NCBI GenBank assembly: GCA_019925795.1
Contig: CM034298.1
Location: 49,378,365 to 49,442,364, forward strand
From: Dendrobium chrysotoxum
Taxonomy: Eukaryota; Streptophyta; Magnoliopsida; Asparagales; Orchidaceae
Direction: 5' to 3'
Length of the DNA: 64,000 nt
In this document: piece after piece, positions 1 through 10,859 of the stretch
Layout: each line of letters begins with the position of its first letter
How positions within the stretch are numbered: position 1 is the first letter of the stretch
The notes under the pieces: generated by a model
What the model saw: only the letters and a program-made list of their open reading frames with translations
Told to the model about the DNA's origin: nothing
The model's database searches: none
Translations under genes and position numbers: made by a program

Positions 1-1639
1 GGAAATCTGAGGGCTGGCGATTTTTTTTGAAGTAGTAAAAAGGGTTGGGGTGAAGTGGAGCAACGGCATTGGGAAAGAAATAAGGTTTACGGCTGAGTAA
101 ATTTCAGAAGTTTTTATTTTGCTTAATAATAGAATTTGGTTAATATTGAAGTTGTTGTCTTAAGTGTAGAATCTTTATCCAGTAAAGAAAATAATACATA
201 AAGGAAAAAAAAAGTTTAAAAAAGAGGAAATCAAGGTAAGCAATTTTGGTATATGCATATTTGTCTTATGGATTTTCAAATAGTAGTGAAAGTATTTAAA
301 GAGGTGATATCTAATTATGCATAGGCATCATTGATTATATACAGAAGGAAGGTTATGAGATAAATGATTATGTTAGTAGAAATTTAATATATGCAATTTA
401 TTTGAATTATAAATTGTATAAATCATAAAATTGGAAAGGTGATTGTAGGTAACTTACAAAAGAAAAAGAGTAAAGTAGAAGGATTGAGGAGTCAAATCTT
501 CAAGGAGGTAAGTAATGCAAATTAAATTTTAAAAGGCAATTGTTGTAAATTCTATACTTGTAATTGATTAAATTAAAAGGAAATATGTATTAAAGTTAAT
601 TATTTTGCTGAAGGATGTTCATAGCCAAATTTCCATGTATGAATAATCTCTTATATATTTGAATCATGAGAGTTTCAAATAAAAGTTATTATGTTTATTT
701 AAAGATTTTACTAGTTGGAAATATCTTAGAAAAAAGCATACAGAGTTTCTTTATACAAATAGTATAACAGGAAAATCGTTATGAAAGTATGTTTGAAAAA
801 GTATGAACTATGAATAAGTGAAGTGTAATGAATATTAATTTAAAGTAAAATTTGACTATAAAATGATATATAACTTACAATTGCATGTGGGGCAAAAGGG
901 TCCCCGTGTATGACACTGTATTATAAATGGGGCAAAAGAGACCCTAGAGAATATGATACTTGTATAGCAGGTGGAACAAAAAGAACCCTAAAGAGGCGAA
1001 AGGGACCTCTATTTTGTTCAATGGCGATAATGTTAGGTTTCCTGGACTCCATTGAATATTGTTATAAAAGTTTAGCCAAATTTTTAAAATACTAATATGA
1101 ATATTCAGTATAGACTTCAAAGGAATTAAATGTTAAAGCTAAATATCATTTTATAATATTTTATAAAGTTTGTTTAATTTATGATTTCAAAGTTGAGAGT
1201 TTTATAGTCATGCAATTTAATTGTTATTATAATTTGCATAACTTATTGAGTCTCATAGCTCACTAGTTATTTCATAGCTCACTAATTATTTCATACTGGT
1301 TGTTGTTATAGGAAAAGAAAAGGAAAAGGTTGATATAGAATAAGTTGCAAGTTATTTCATTTTATATGCTAATGTTTAGCTCTGTTTGTAAGTCTGCAAC
1401 TCAGGCATATAGATAGTTCAGTGATGTAATTTTTTGGGATTATATTAATGGCTCTATAAGTATTTATTTGATGTAATTAGAGTTATTAGATGCTTACATT
1501 TATGTAGTAAAAGTAATGTTGTTGGATGTTTTATATAAATATTCAAATAATAAAAAGTATCTTATGTTTATGCTAAAAAATGTTATGTTTAATTGTGTGA
1601 CACTCTATAATACTGATAAGGGATATTGTAGGGTGTTAT
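1..1639 (+). repeat. AT-rich probable LTR remnant
   Basis: There is no supported gene here. The stretch is AT-rich and ends just before a tRNA-iMet-like primer-binding site, so its right part is most simply read as the end of a degraded plus-strand LTR. No matching second LTR or terminal TG was identified, so the left border is unknown and may lie outside the window. The 61-codon ORF at 910-1095 has no recognisable domain and spans a short-repeat cluster, so I treat it as non-coding. Confidence 0.35.
888..1010 (+). repeat. Four dispersed GGGGCAAAAGG-like units
   Basis: Related units start near 888, 928, 972 and 993. The first two share TGGGGCAAAAG followed by a C-rich end. The first (GGGG...CCCC) and fourth (GAGG...CCTC) can form short dyads with different but complementary arms. 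They look like U3 repeat units of an LTR. Function is unknown. Confidence 0.45.
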
Positions 1640-1644
1640 AAAAG

Positions 1645-1656
1645 TGGTATCAGAGC
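1645..1656 (+). other. Primer-binding site of an LTR retrotransposon (tRNA-iMet type)
   Basis: The 12-mer TGGTATCAGAGC matches the complement of the 3' end of plant initiator tRNA-Met, as used by many plant LTR retrotransposons. It sits two or more bases after a GTTATA-like LTR end, as in Tekay/Del-type elements. No gag was recognised downstream, so the element is a fragment. Confidence 0.6.
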
Positions 1657-1998
1657 AAAGATTTAAGGTTCTAAGAATTTAATTATGGAAGCATAAGTAA
1701 ATTGAGTGGTCTAAGAGAAAAAGATTGGATTTGATGGAATTATTACAGAGCCTACGAGAGTGTAGTAATTATTACAGATACTGCTTGCCTATGCATTTGT
1801 ATGTTTGTATGAGTACTTATACGTTTGCATATGCATTTGCGTATTACTTAACGTGCTTGCCTGAGATTTTTGTATGTTGTATGATGCATGCATGTTGTAT
1901 TTGGTACATACACAATACATTTCCATGTTAGTTGGTATATACATAATACATATGCATATTGTTGATATGTATGCACTAATCATTTGAATATCTTTTTT

Positions 1999-2033
1999 AA
2001 TATATATATACATATATATTTATATTTATATAC
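1999..2033. repeat. AT-rich microsatellite
   Basis: Imperfect TA/TTTA simple repeat. It probably separates the PBS-bearing fragment from the Tat-type integrase fragment that follows. Confidence 0.7.
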
Positions 2034-2137
2034 ACGTCGACTCTCACTTGTTAAATTTTTTCATTTGTGTAGCTCGGATTCGCCTTCATCTTGCATGCAC
2101 ATGTAAATTTCATGTTTGACTTTGGTGAAGCAACTTA

Positions 2138-2580
2138 GTGACACAGGGCTCTTTTTTGCATATTTTTGACGTTTCGGATGCATCGACTGACCTCTCCAGG
2201 AAATCCAGACGAGCGACTTGCAGTCAAGATCATGAAGCCGACTATGGAAGAAGAAGAAATCATGTAAATCGAAGACAATTGTCGATGAGTTTGATTGACC
2301 ACTACATCGAATGCTTGAAGACCAGAGCAATCAACATTGAGGACGGCGACCCAAGATGATTCAAGATCAAAGCGGCAAACTATTTACTCTTAGCGGCGAA
2401 TTCTTCAGAAGATCAGTAACCTCATTCAATCTAAGGTGTGTGCGAGAATAAGAGAAGAGGTAATACTAAAGAAGATTCACTTGGGTGAATACGATAGTCA
2501 CTCTAAAGGAATGACACCTGCCCATCGAGTTTTTAGGTAAGATTATTTTTGGCCAATCTTGAACAAATACCTACTCGGCT
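2138..2580 (+). pseudogene. Fragment of Tat-lineage Ty3/gypsy RNase H-integrase linker and integrase N-terminus
   Basis: Conceptual translation across two frames gives a run characteristic of Tat/Athila pol between RNase H and integrase: an acidic IEDGDPR followed by a stop and then KIKAANYLLL. After a frame change comes a relic of the HHCC zinc-binding region ending in DYFWPIL (codons 2541-2561), the counterpart of the usual GYYWPT block. Several stops and frameshifts break it, and most zinc ligands are lost. It is what remains of pol from a plus-strand element whose other parts (antisense ORF, polypurine tract, LTR) lie to the right. The lineage call rests on remembered family motifs, and a profile search would settle it. 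Confidence 0.6.
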
Positions 2581-2599
2581 TGGCTTGCGGTTTGTTCAC

Positions 2600-3560
2600 A
2601 ACCCTACTAGCCCTAGTTTCTTTGAACTAACCAGTTCAACTGTTAAATTGTTTCAATAATTAAATAAATTAATTTAATACATTAAGGATAAAATATTACA
2701 CAAAATTCAAAATTTAACAAAGTAATTTAAATTTAAGATACTTAATTTTTATAACAATTATTAGCCCAAAATACTAATGGAGTATCTTTACATGGCCTCG
2801 CCACTCCATGTGAGTTTTTAACACATTCAAACCCAAAAAACTATATAAATAATATTAATGAAAAGTTTTCAAGTGATGTGGGACTAAATAGATGAGCTAG
2901 GTTATCAAGCTCATATATATATATAAACAAATTTTTTTAATTAATTTTTTATAATGTGAATAGTATTTTTGTTAATAATATTGAATTTATTTATTTATAC
3001 GCTCTAAAAATTAATTTTTATCTATTTATTAATGATAAATTATTTAATATAAATAATTTGTAGATGCAAATTTATAACATAAATTTCATATATAACCTAT
3101 AGTTGTAAATTATCAAAGTATACAACATAAACTAATAATAATTTATATTAAATTTATAAATTTATATGTAAAATAAATTTATATTAAGTGTGAATCAAAT
3201 TTAAAAATTGAATATATTTAAATTTAAAATTATAGAAAATACTATTTATGTATAATTTTTTTTAGTAAAAAATTTAAATTATTGTATGTTTATTAAATCA
3301 TTATTATTTCATTTAAATCATTATCATTTCATTTAAATCTTATTTAAATAATTTTGATATTTATTTTGTCAACCAGTTCAACCCCGATTGAACCATTGAA
3401 CCTTGAATATCTTCTTCTGATTCTATGTTTGGTCCGATTTTCACAACCTTGGCTTATACCATTAATTTATCATTTAAAAGTGACTGCATATACATATAAG
3501 CGAGTATGCAATAAAGCACGTTAAACTCCAAGAAAAAATAAAATAAAAAAGCTAAGAGAG
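2600..3560. other. Gene-free AT-rich stretch
   Basis: There is no coding signal. The stretch is very AT-rich, with a short imperfect tandem of an ATTTAAATCATTAT-like motif near 3290-3340. AACCAGTTCAAC occurs at both borders (about 2631 and 3370) in direct orientation, beside CACAACC in both places. This could be a decayed non-autonomous element, but there is no convincing inverted terminal repeat. Confidence 0.5.
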
Positions 3561-3677
3561 TGGAAATCAAAACTATCTTCATTCGTCTTATGTTACAATT
3601 ACAATTACATTTGGCCACTCAACCCAAAACCAAAAAGAAAAAAATACAAAAGAAATCATGCAAAGGGCTAGTATAAC

Positions 3678-5378
3678 TCACTTACCAGTAGCACTCGCAC
3701 CCTCACTTACTTCACTATCACTAAATTCCTCAAAAAATCGATAAGCGTCTTGGAACTGTGGATCAACCTCACCTCTAGCTACGAGCTTCCTCAAGCAGTA
3801 CTTGATACCAAAGCGATAGAGGTCACCCATAATTTCATCACATTTGCCACCAATTATGAACCGCTCAGCCTTCTTCAGCTTGGCAGCATACTCAGCGAGC
3901 TTCGCCTTCGCCTGCTCCTTCTCCTCCAGTGTTGATTGCGCTCGAGCGTTCACTGAATCTAGCTCGAACTTATGTTGCTCTTTCACCTTGTCCTCCAAGA
4001 CACTCACCCTCTTTGTAAGTTCTAACTTTTTAGCTCGCTCTTTCTCTGGGAAGCACTAGACGTGCTTGTATATTTTATCCAGAGATTTAGCCCTTCTCGC
4101 ATGATGAAGCTGAATCGAGCAGAGATGTAGATTATCTACCATGCTTGATCCAACGAGTTCATCGCGAGTAACTGATCTTCTCTGGAGTAAGCTTCATCAA
4201 GTTCAAGTCCATGCCTGCATCGAGGAACTTGCCATGGTTGAAGCACAATAGAGGCACTTACTTGAGCCCCTCCTCGTCCTCCTCTTCTTCCACCTCATCA
4301 CCCTCTCAGGAGCTCAACTCGTCCTCACACAACGAGTTGCTAGTCAATTCATCAGAGGACTCAATGGGTTCAACATGCTACTTTCCCTTATTGACCGCGG
4401 TGGCAACTCAACCCTTTTGTTCGACTCTTGCTTGAGCCGTGGCCTCATCGATGGTGATGCCCTTAATAGGAGGAGGCTGCTCCTTGGATGCCTGTAGCCT
4501 CTTGGAAACTGGCGCCCTCAAGCTAACTCCCTCCATGACATTTTTCTTCTCCTTCTTACAAGGGGTCGCCACTCCTTCCGCAGACTTAGCACATCCCTTT
4601 GTGGGCGCCACCAGCTTCTTCTCTCCAGATTTCGGCGCAGACTCGACGATGGCTTTTATGGTCACCAATTCCTAAGGAAACTCATAACCATCAACTTTTT
4701 TTGTAAGAAAAATGACAATCTAGTTAAGGCAAGTAAAAAATTTAGTTGAATATTCTAAAAAAAAAGAGAAAAACAGAGCAACTCGCCATAAAAATTCTTA
4801 AGGACATTCTGATACATGATGTGATGGAGGAAGATGAGAGGCTCGCCCTTGATGGCTGCCAGCACTCTCTCCTCTTCCACAGTTAAGGAAGGGATCACCA
4901 TATTCTTCTTAAGGAAAGTGATCAGGTGAGTTGGCACCATCCCAGCGACCACGCTCTAAAAAATGGCAAACTTCACTTTCCAATAATGAACTTTATTCGT
5001 CAACCCAACTACCCTCATCATGGTTAGCGAGAACTGAGCACAACCATCCTGGGGCTCCTTCACCGTGAAGACATTCTTGAACAAGTTCAGCAACCACGCC
5101 AGCCTGTGCTTGCATAGGTAAGGAGAGTATGATAGTCACCGAGTTCGGCAACAATTGTGTCGGGACAATCTTATAATAGTTCAATACCTCCTCCAACTCG
5201 ACACACAGCGGGAACCGCATTCCCAAGATAAAGCGGTCGCTAGGGACGACAGCTCATCAACAAAGAAAGAGTTGATGCACTCGTTGCTCACCGCCGAACT
5301 ATCTGTGAAGTTATAGTGCAAACAATACGCTTTGAAGACTAGTTCCGCGAACCAATAGAACCTTTTTCTCAGCGACAC
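3678..5378 (-). pseudogene. Antisense ORF of a Tat-type element, with Transposase_28-like domain and coiled coil
   Basis: Reading leftward from about 5378, three frames connect into one decayed protein. An N-terminal part contains GMRFPLCVELEEVLNYYK and PTQLLPNS (5230-5130). This matches the pattern of the 'putative gypsy type transposon' family (Transposase_28). After another frame change a block ending in VEEERVLAAIKGEP (about 4900-4850) follows. A Lys/Ala/Glu-rich linker (4668-4408) comes next. The final 109 codons (4007-3681) are a heptad-like coiled coil rich in E, K, A and L with an acidic C-terminus. The stop is TGA at 3678-3680. It lies on the strand opposite to the Tat integrase fragment at 2.1-2.6 kb and before a plus-strand LTR, which is the position of the antisense ORF of Tat/Grande-like elements. 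At least two frameshifts and several stops break it. The start is uncertain. Confidence 0.55.
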
Positions 5379-5399
5379 ATCTGCACATTATTGGGGAAC

Positions 5400-7736
5400 A
5401 GCAATGACAAGAGCTTAGGTCGTTGACGACCTAAAGCTGGGTGCGAATGAAGATTTCAAATTAAAAGATGTTGTCAACAGGGTCCTACCCCTCCTATTTA
5501 TAAGTGGTGTATGGAGCAGGGAAATCAAGGCAACCCTCAAATCAGCATTAAATGAAAAAAATTCATTTTCTCTCTCCATAATTATGAAAATCACGAAATC
5601 CTCTCTACACTCACTGAACTGTACCCTCCTCTTTCCTTCTTTGGAATCACACCCGTTCACCTACCTTAGGTGAGTCGCTTAGGCTAGTCGTTGCTTTCCC
5701 TCACATCGACACTCGCTCTATGATCATTCATTGGCACTCGCCCCATAATCCCTTACTCGCTCACTGCAAGGAGAAAACTTAAGCAATTTTCAAAAAATTT
5801 CTTAGAAGCTCTCCTACTCGTTACGCCTTACAAAGGTTCATTATAACAATCCCACGAGTTGCTCTCACTTGCCATTCGCACTTGCAATCGCACAATATCA
5901 AAAAGAAAACATAAAGCAAAAATAAAAGAACTCGCATAAAAGAAATTTTTTCATTCCACATAATTATTACTATAGCTCTCCATCAAGTGGCATACATTAA
6001 AAAAAATTACATTATTTAGGTCGCCGACCACCGTGGAGCATCCCCAACACTGGATCACTCGTCATGGCTGGCACCAGCCCTCCAACCTACTCCAGGTAGT
6101 CAAGGATATACTTGGCACCAGCCATGAAGCTCTCTAGCTTGGACTATTGCATAACTGTGCCCCACTGGCCCTCATCGAATTTGCAATATTCTTAGTGACC
6201 ATCATTTAGGACCTACTAAAGGCAACCACATCCCTCAGCTCGCCTACCTCCTTTAGTTTGACGAAGTCCCCAGGACCTTCTTCCTCCCATCAAGTGTTGG
6301 GCTCAGTGACACCATAGAGATTCATCATCTTCTACCAAGTCCTCAGCCTCCCAGCAACCTCATCCAATGAGACTGACCACGAGTGAGGAAAGAAGTCAGT
6401 TGATCGAGCAATGGAGGGTAAGGTTACGAGTATCTTCGCAATCCCCCCCGGCGCCTACTGATCTATTGATGCCTTAGCTCGACAAGAAGATCCACTATCT
6501 AGGGCTCCTATGCAATTGACGCCCTCTTCAAGTGTCAACAGCACAGAGATTTCATTATAAGTCAAGTCTAAAAATTACAAGGGAATAGACAAGAGTTGAT
6601 CTCGTGGTGCATTCCCCTATGACACTTGAAGAGGGCACATTGTTCCAAAGTCTTCATCTCCTGTTCACCCGATGCAACAGCTCGCTCAAGGATTCACAGA
6701 TTATTGCCTCCCTCATAATGGTTACTTTCTTTCCTAGCATTGTAATTCTTAAATAACTATACTTGTCCTTTTTGGGCTTACCTTTTACAGGAAGAGTTTC
6801 CTACGAACTCGCCACTACTAGGGCGATCTCCCCTACTCCCTCCAGCACTAGTTCCCAAAAGGAGACTTGCCTCCTCACCCTAAACAGCAAGGGCTCCCTG
6901 TCTTCATCACCCATCATTATCATCTCCATGAGAATTACGAGGGCACTAGCAACATGCAACTCCCCGCTAGCTGTAGTAGTTGGCACCTCAGCGACAATAG
7001 TCACCTCCCCAATGCTTGTTCTCACTTTCTTTTCAAGGGGGAAGGCAGTGAGTTCCATAGAAACAACTTGCTGTCGGGTCTCCTCTTTTTTGACCCCTTT
7101 GCTCACTAAGGCCGCCGTAGTATCAAGATCAGCTCACCCTTGATGGAAGGTTGTCTTTTTGGATGACTAGCTATGAGAACAAGCTATTGTGAGGAAGTCC
7201 ATTTTTCAAAGTACTCGTCGGTTTTCTTGTTATAATAAGAAGGAAAATAAACCGCCTCCAGAGCAAGCCCACAATTTGAAGAGAAGCTCAGTATGGAATG
7301 ATGCCAGGGAAACGTCATCATTGCGAGGTCAACACGGTACTCGAGATTACAATAAAAATAGAGTAGTAAATTTGTATTTAGTTTTTTGTTTTATGTTAAG
7401 TAGCTGCCTTTAATTTCATTCACTCGCCCATAATCGTCTTCTTATGTGTTTTAATAGGTAGCGACCAAATCATGATGAGGTCATTCTCTCTCAAGAGCAG
7501 ATCCCTCTAAGGACTCATATAAGCCCAGCAGAGAAACTCGCCATAGGAGACCGACCATTGTCACTCACCCACGTCAGTTAAGGAGCTCGCCCTACGCTAG
7601 CTGACCAAGAAGTTCCTCACCAAGCAAATATATCGCCACTCATATCAGTCAAATCCACCTCCTCTGAGCTCTCCAGACTCAGCTACAGGAAAGAACCTAA
7701 CAAAAGGACTTCACACTCCATTTGGCTACTACTACC
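5400..7736 (-). pseudogene. Uncharacterised minus-strand coding remnants, 3' region of the Tat relic
   Basis: The stretch has coding-like base composition, with many GGCGAG words on the minus strand, like the antisense ORF beside it. Open segments occur at 5660-5415 and 7106-6801 (101 codons, weakly hydrophobic, no recognised domain). Between about 6300 and 6010 the minus strand gives short coherent runs such as MAGAKYILDYLE interrupted by stops. These may be 5' exons of the antisense gene or a second captured ORF. I do not recognise a family. No sharp boundary to the LTR-proximal DNA is visible before the polypurine tract near 7737. Confidence 0.35.
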
Positions 7737-8230
7737 AGGCTCAGGGACTAATTACTTTTCATGATAAGGCAACCTCAGGCCCCTATGCCAATCATCGATC
7801 TGATAAGATAATTCGCCAGCTATAGGTCCATCTCCTCTAAGGGCTTGCCCACAGACTTGCCCTACACCTACCTGCCTCTCTTGAGCTTGCTCGACAACAA
7901 AAAGCTCACTAAACTGTTGACTTCACCATCTTGCGGCCAATCAAGAAGCAAAATGTGTCCTAGATTAGCGTGTAACATTGTACAAGTATTCCTTGCAACT
8001 TGCATCTTTACTTTTTGAAGTATCGTATTTTCTGCAGCCTTCAAAACTCTATAAATAAAGGGTGATGAGAAGAAATTTTGGAGTTTTATATTTTTCTGGA
8101 TCTTTTGGATCTCCCAAGTCTTATTCTTGTAATCTTCTCTACTCTCAATTCTCATCATCAGGTTCTTAGCTCACTAGACGGATCCGCTAGTAAGGTCAGA
8201 TATCATCCACCAAACAAATCTCGAATCAAC
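7737..8230 (+). repeat. Polypurine tract and LTR of the plus-strand Tat relic
   Basis: A purine block AGGCTCAGGGA (about 7735-7746) resembles the Tat polypurine tract that precedes a 3' LTR. Downstream, CTATAAATAAAGGG (about 8048-8061) is a good TATA box. It is followed by a leader of the type seen in LTR R/U5 regions (repeated TCT/CTC tracts). The interval is of LTR size (~480 bp). The exact ends are not fixed because a second copy was not found. The alternative reading is a 5' LTR with a degenerate priming site at 8230 followed by decayed gag. Confidence 0.45.
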
Positions 8231-10275
8231 AATGGTGACCTTAGCACTTGCAAAAGCCCATAGGCACTTAATCAATGCAATGACCATCTCTTAGAACGAA
8301 GGTGAGAAAAAGAAGAAAATCATGAGAAGTTAGAAGCTCCAAGATGTGCAAGAAAAGCTATATAGCCTTAAAGAACTAGTTTAGAGAGAAAAGAAAAATA
8401 TTCCAAATCCTTAAATATTGTTATGGTCAAATCCATAGGGCTCTTTGTTGGCTCAACTTCAAATAAAAAATCTAAGGAATGATTATCATTACAGGGAGCC
8501 AACAATGCTCCATACTTTGGCCAATCAAAACATGTATGACTTCTACGTAAAGGATGGCTTTACAATAAAAGAAAACTTCATCATAAAGAATTACTTCGCC
8601 ATAAGGGCAATTTCACATAAATGACTTTTTACAAAAAATGAACAAGCATAAAAAAGAACAACAAAGTGATATCTAAACTCAAAAGTTTATTTATCATTTC
8701 AAATAGAGGAAACAATACAAGAAAACATGTCTTTATAAGATTCGGCTATGATAAAGTACCAGCCTTATTAAAAGCTGGGAAACATAAAAAAGATAGAAAA
8801 AACTTGAATAAATTCTCATGAGTTCATTCCTTGCAAGGAACATAAATTGATCAACCTCTTTAAGTCCGACTAGAAGAAGTCAATGCATTCCCAAATTCAT
8901 CATAAAGAGGCATCCCGACACTTCCAAAAAGAAAATGGAGCGTGGGATAAGAAGTTCTCTCTCAAGGAACAATACCTCATCTAATCATACAGCATAAAAT
9001 AAAATCACCCTTGTATGAAATTGGCTTGACCAAGATAATTCAAAAAACTTCTACAATAAGAAGACAGTGGTCTTCAAGTTATCAATCTCTTATTGTGTCT
9101 CCTCAAAAACTTCATCAGATATAATGGTTGGGGGGACTATACAGTGGATCAAACTTTTCTTTAATTGTTGAGACAACTTCTCCCACCTTCTCCAAAAGTT
9201 TTGAATGCAATAAAATATTAAATAAATTTTGCCATCTCAACCTCATCACGAACTTTTTTAGAAGTTACATCATTCCTCAACCATATGATCACGTGCAATT
9301 CTAGGAAAAAAAGTTCTCTCACCTTCTCCAAAATCTTTGAATGCAATAAAGCCACTCAAGATCTAAAATTTGCGAAGTCATCTAAGAGAAACCTTGTTCA
9401 GTCCAAAGAATCAAGTTATTGAACTCATTCAAAGAATCCAAAAAGTCATCAATTCAACAAATCAATTCGCCAAAGTTGTCAACTAGCTCATCCAAGGGGA
9501 CTCAATAGAAAATGTCTCATTTAACTCGCTTTCAATGTGAAACTCACCAAGAGTCACCAAGCACTTGGAAAGCTATCAACTGGCTAGATTTTTCCACTTC
9601 AAAAGCTAAATTTATAAAACATTTTTATTAAAATTCATTGTATTTCTTAATTGTAGTCATTCATGTAACGTTAAACTGTGATCTATACATATAAATGAGA
9701 GTTAGGAGTGAGTTCAACGATGTACATATCACATCAGTCCTGTACTTTATGAAAATAGAAATCCAATAAGTTTTTCTATGCTTCACACTCTAGATCTCAC
9801 TTTATCACTTCTTTCTCTTTGATCTCGAATTATAATTGTCACTAATGTCATCATATCACATACAGCTATAGCTTCGCAGGTAGGGACAGGTTCCAAAAGA
9901 ATCTATTCAGCTTGTTATAAATACAGAAAGCATGTCTGTTTGCTTGGGAGCTAACTCTCTCGAAGAATGCCACCAAAGTAAATATGGTTAATTTGGCAAA
10001 GTAAAATAAAGTGAATCGGTTTAAACAGAAACCCTAAAACTAAATACTAGCTACTTCAGATCAAAAAAAATAAACAAAAGCTTTTTTTTCCATGTATTGT
10101 ATTGATTATGAATTTGTTTCATAGAAAATCCAATAGCAACAAATAAGAATACCCAGACTACCAAACGTGATATACGCAACCAAGAATACATATTTCACTC
10201 ATTTCGCTTACGTACAAGGTTCTAAAGGCCGCTACTACATGAAATCGTAAAGCCTGTTTTCGAGAAAGGCCTCAC
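8231..10275. other. Gene-free stretch with possible retroelement leader sequences
   Basis: There is no long ORF. Just after 8231 a plus-strand reading starting MVTLALAKAHRHL continues with stops into a Lys-rich segment, like a decayed gag N-terminus. Around 9690-9860 a TATA-like ACATATAAATGAG is followed by a leader-like, T-rich region that could be another LTR end. No part of the release-factor gene's remaining exons was recognised here. Confidence 0.4.
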
Positions 10276-10754
10276 CTTTTAGAGCCAGTAGAGTGCGAAG
10301 ACGAGACAATGCAGAAGCACGATTCTTGTGCTGCGACCTGTCTTCGACAGCCTAAAAGCAAACAAAAAGCTTCCAAATTTGAGGCTAAAAAACTCAAAAT
10401 TCAACTATCGAATTCCATCATTAAAATAAAGCAGGGCTAGGGTGGGGAGAACTATTGGACCTGGGCGATGATGCCGGTAGGGAGGTGCTTGAGACGGACA
10501 GCGGACTCGCGCTTGTTGCGGTGCTGCCCGCCGGGCCCCGAGGCTTTGAAGGTGTCCATCTCGCACTGAGCCATCAGCTCCTCATCACTTAGCCGAAGAT
10601 ATTCACCGGCTGCGCTGGTGCTGCTGCTACTTGACAAAGAGGAGGATAATTTGATCGAAGTTAGGTTTTGTTGGGTTCGTCGTATGTCCGTAAGCAGAGG
10701 TGGACGATGATTGTGAACCCCGTAAGTGATCCATAGAGCCCATCTCGAAATCAT
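10276..10754 (-). CDS. Class I peptide chain release factor-like protein (GGQ domain), 5' exons only
   Basis: Two exons read leftward. Exon 1 is 10754-10461 (98 codons, starting MISRWALW). Its first ~50 residues are basic and Ser-rich like an organelle-targeting peptide, followed by LRLSDEELMAQCEMDTFK and then GPGGQHRNKRESAVRL. The peptidyl-tRNA-hydrolysing GGQ is at residues 75-77. Exon 1 ends CCCAG before GT at 10460-10459. The acceptor CTTTTAG leads to exon 2 at 10351-10276, reading AVEDRSQHKNRASALSRL and on to TLLALK, then a GTGAGG donor. This is the conserved continuation of the GGQ domain in plant release-factor-like proteins that act in organelle translation termination or ribosome rescue. 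I chose the ATG at 10754 because the in-frame upstream codon is TTG and the N-terminus then has targeting character. The remaining C-terminal exon(s) were not found leftward in the window, so the gene either has a very long intron or is truncated. The coding part present has no stops or frameshifts. Confidence 0.85.
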
Positions 10755-10859
10755 CCGACTCAACGCCGCTGGAATTGATGGATGCCGAGAAGGAATTGGT
10801 GCTTCGCTCGAGCCTTGGAAGTCTGTTAGCGGTTAAAGTGATGCCCATTGAGTTTTTTT

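Noticed and set aside
2600..3450. Possible hAT or MITE element bounded by CACAACC and AACCAGTTCAAC words
   Set aside because: The shared border words are in direct, not inverted, orientation, and no target duplication was found. Too weak to call.
10452..10763. Start of the release-factor-like CDS at 10763
   Set aside because: That codon is TTG. The ATG three codons downstream (10754) is the plausible start.
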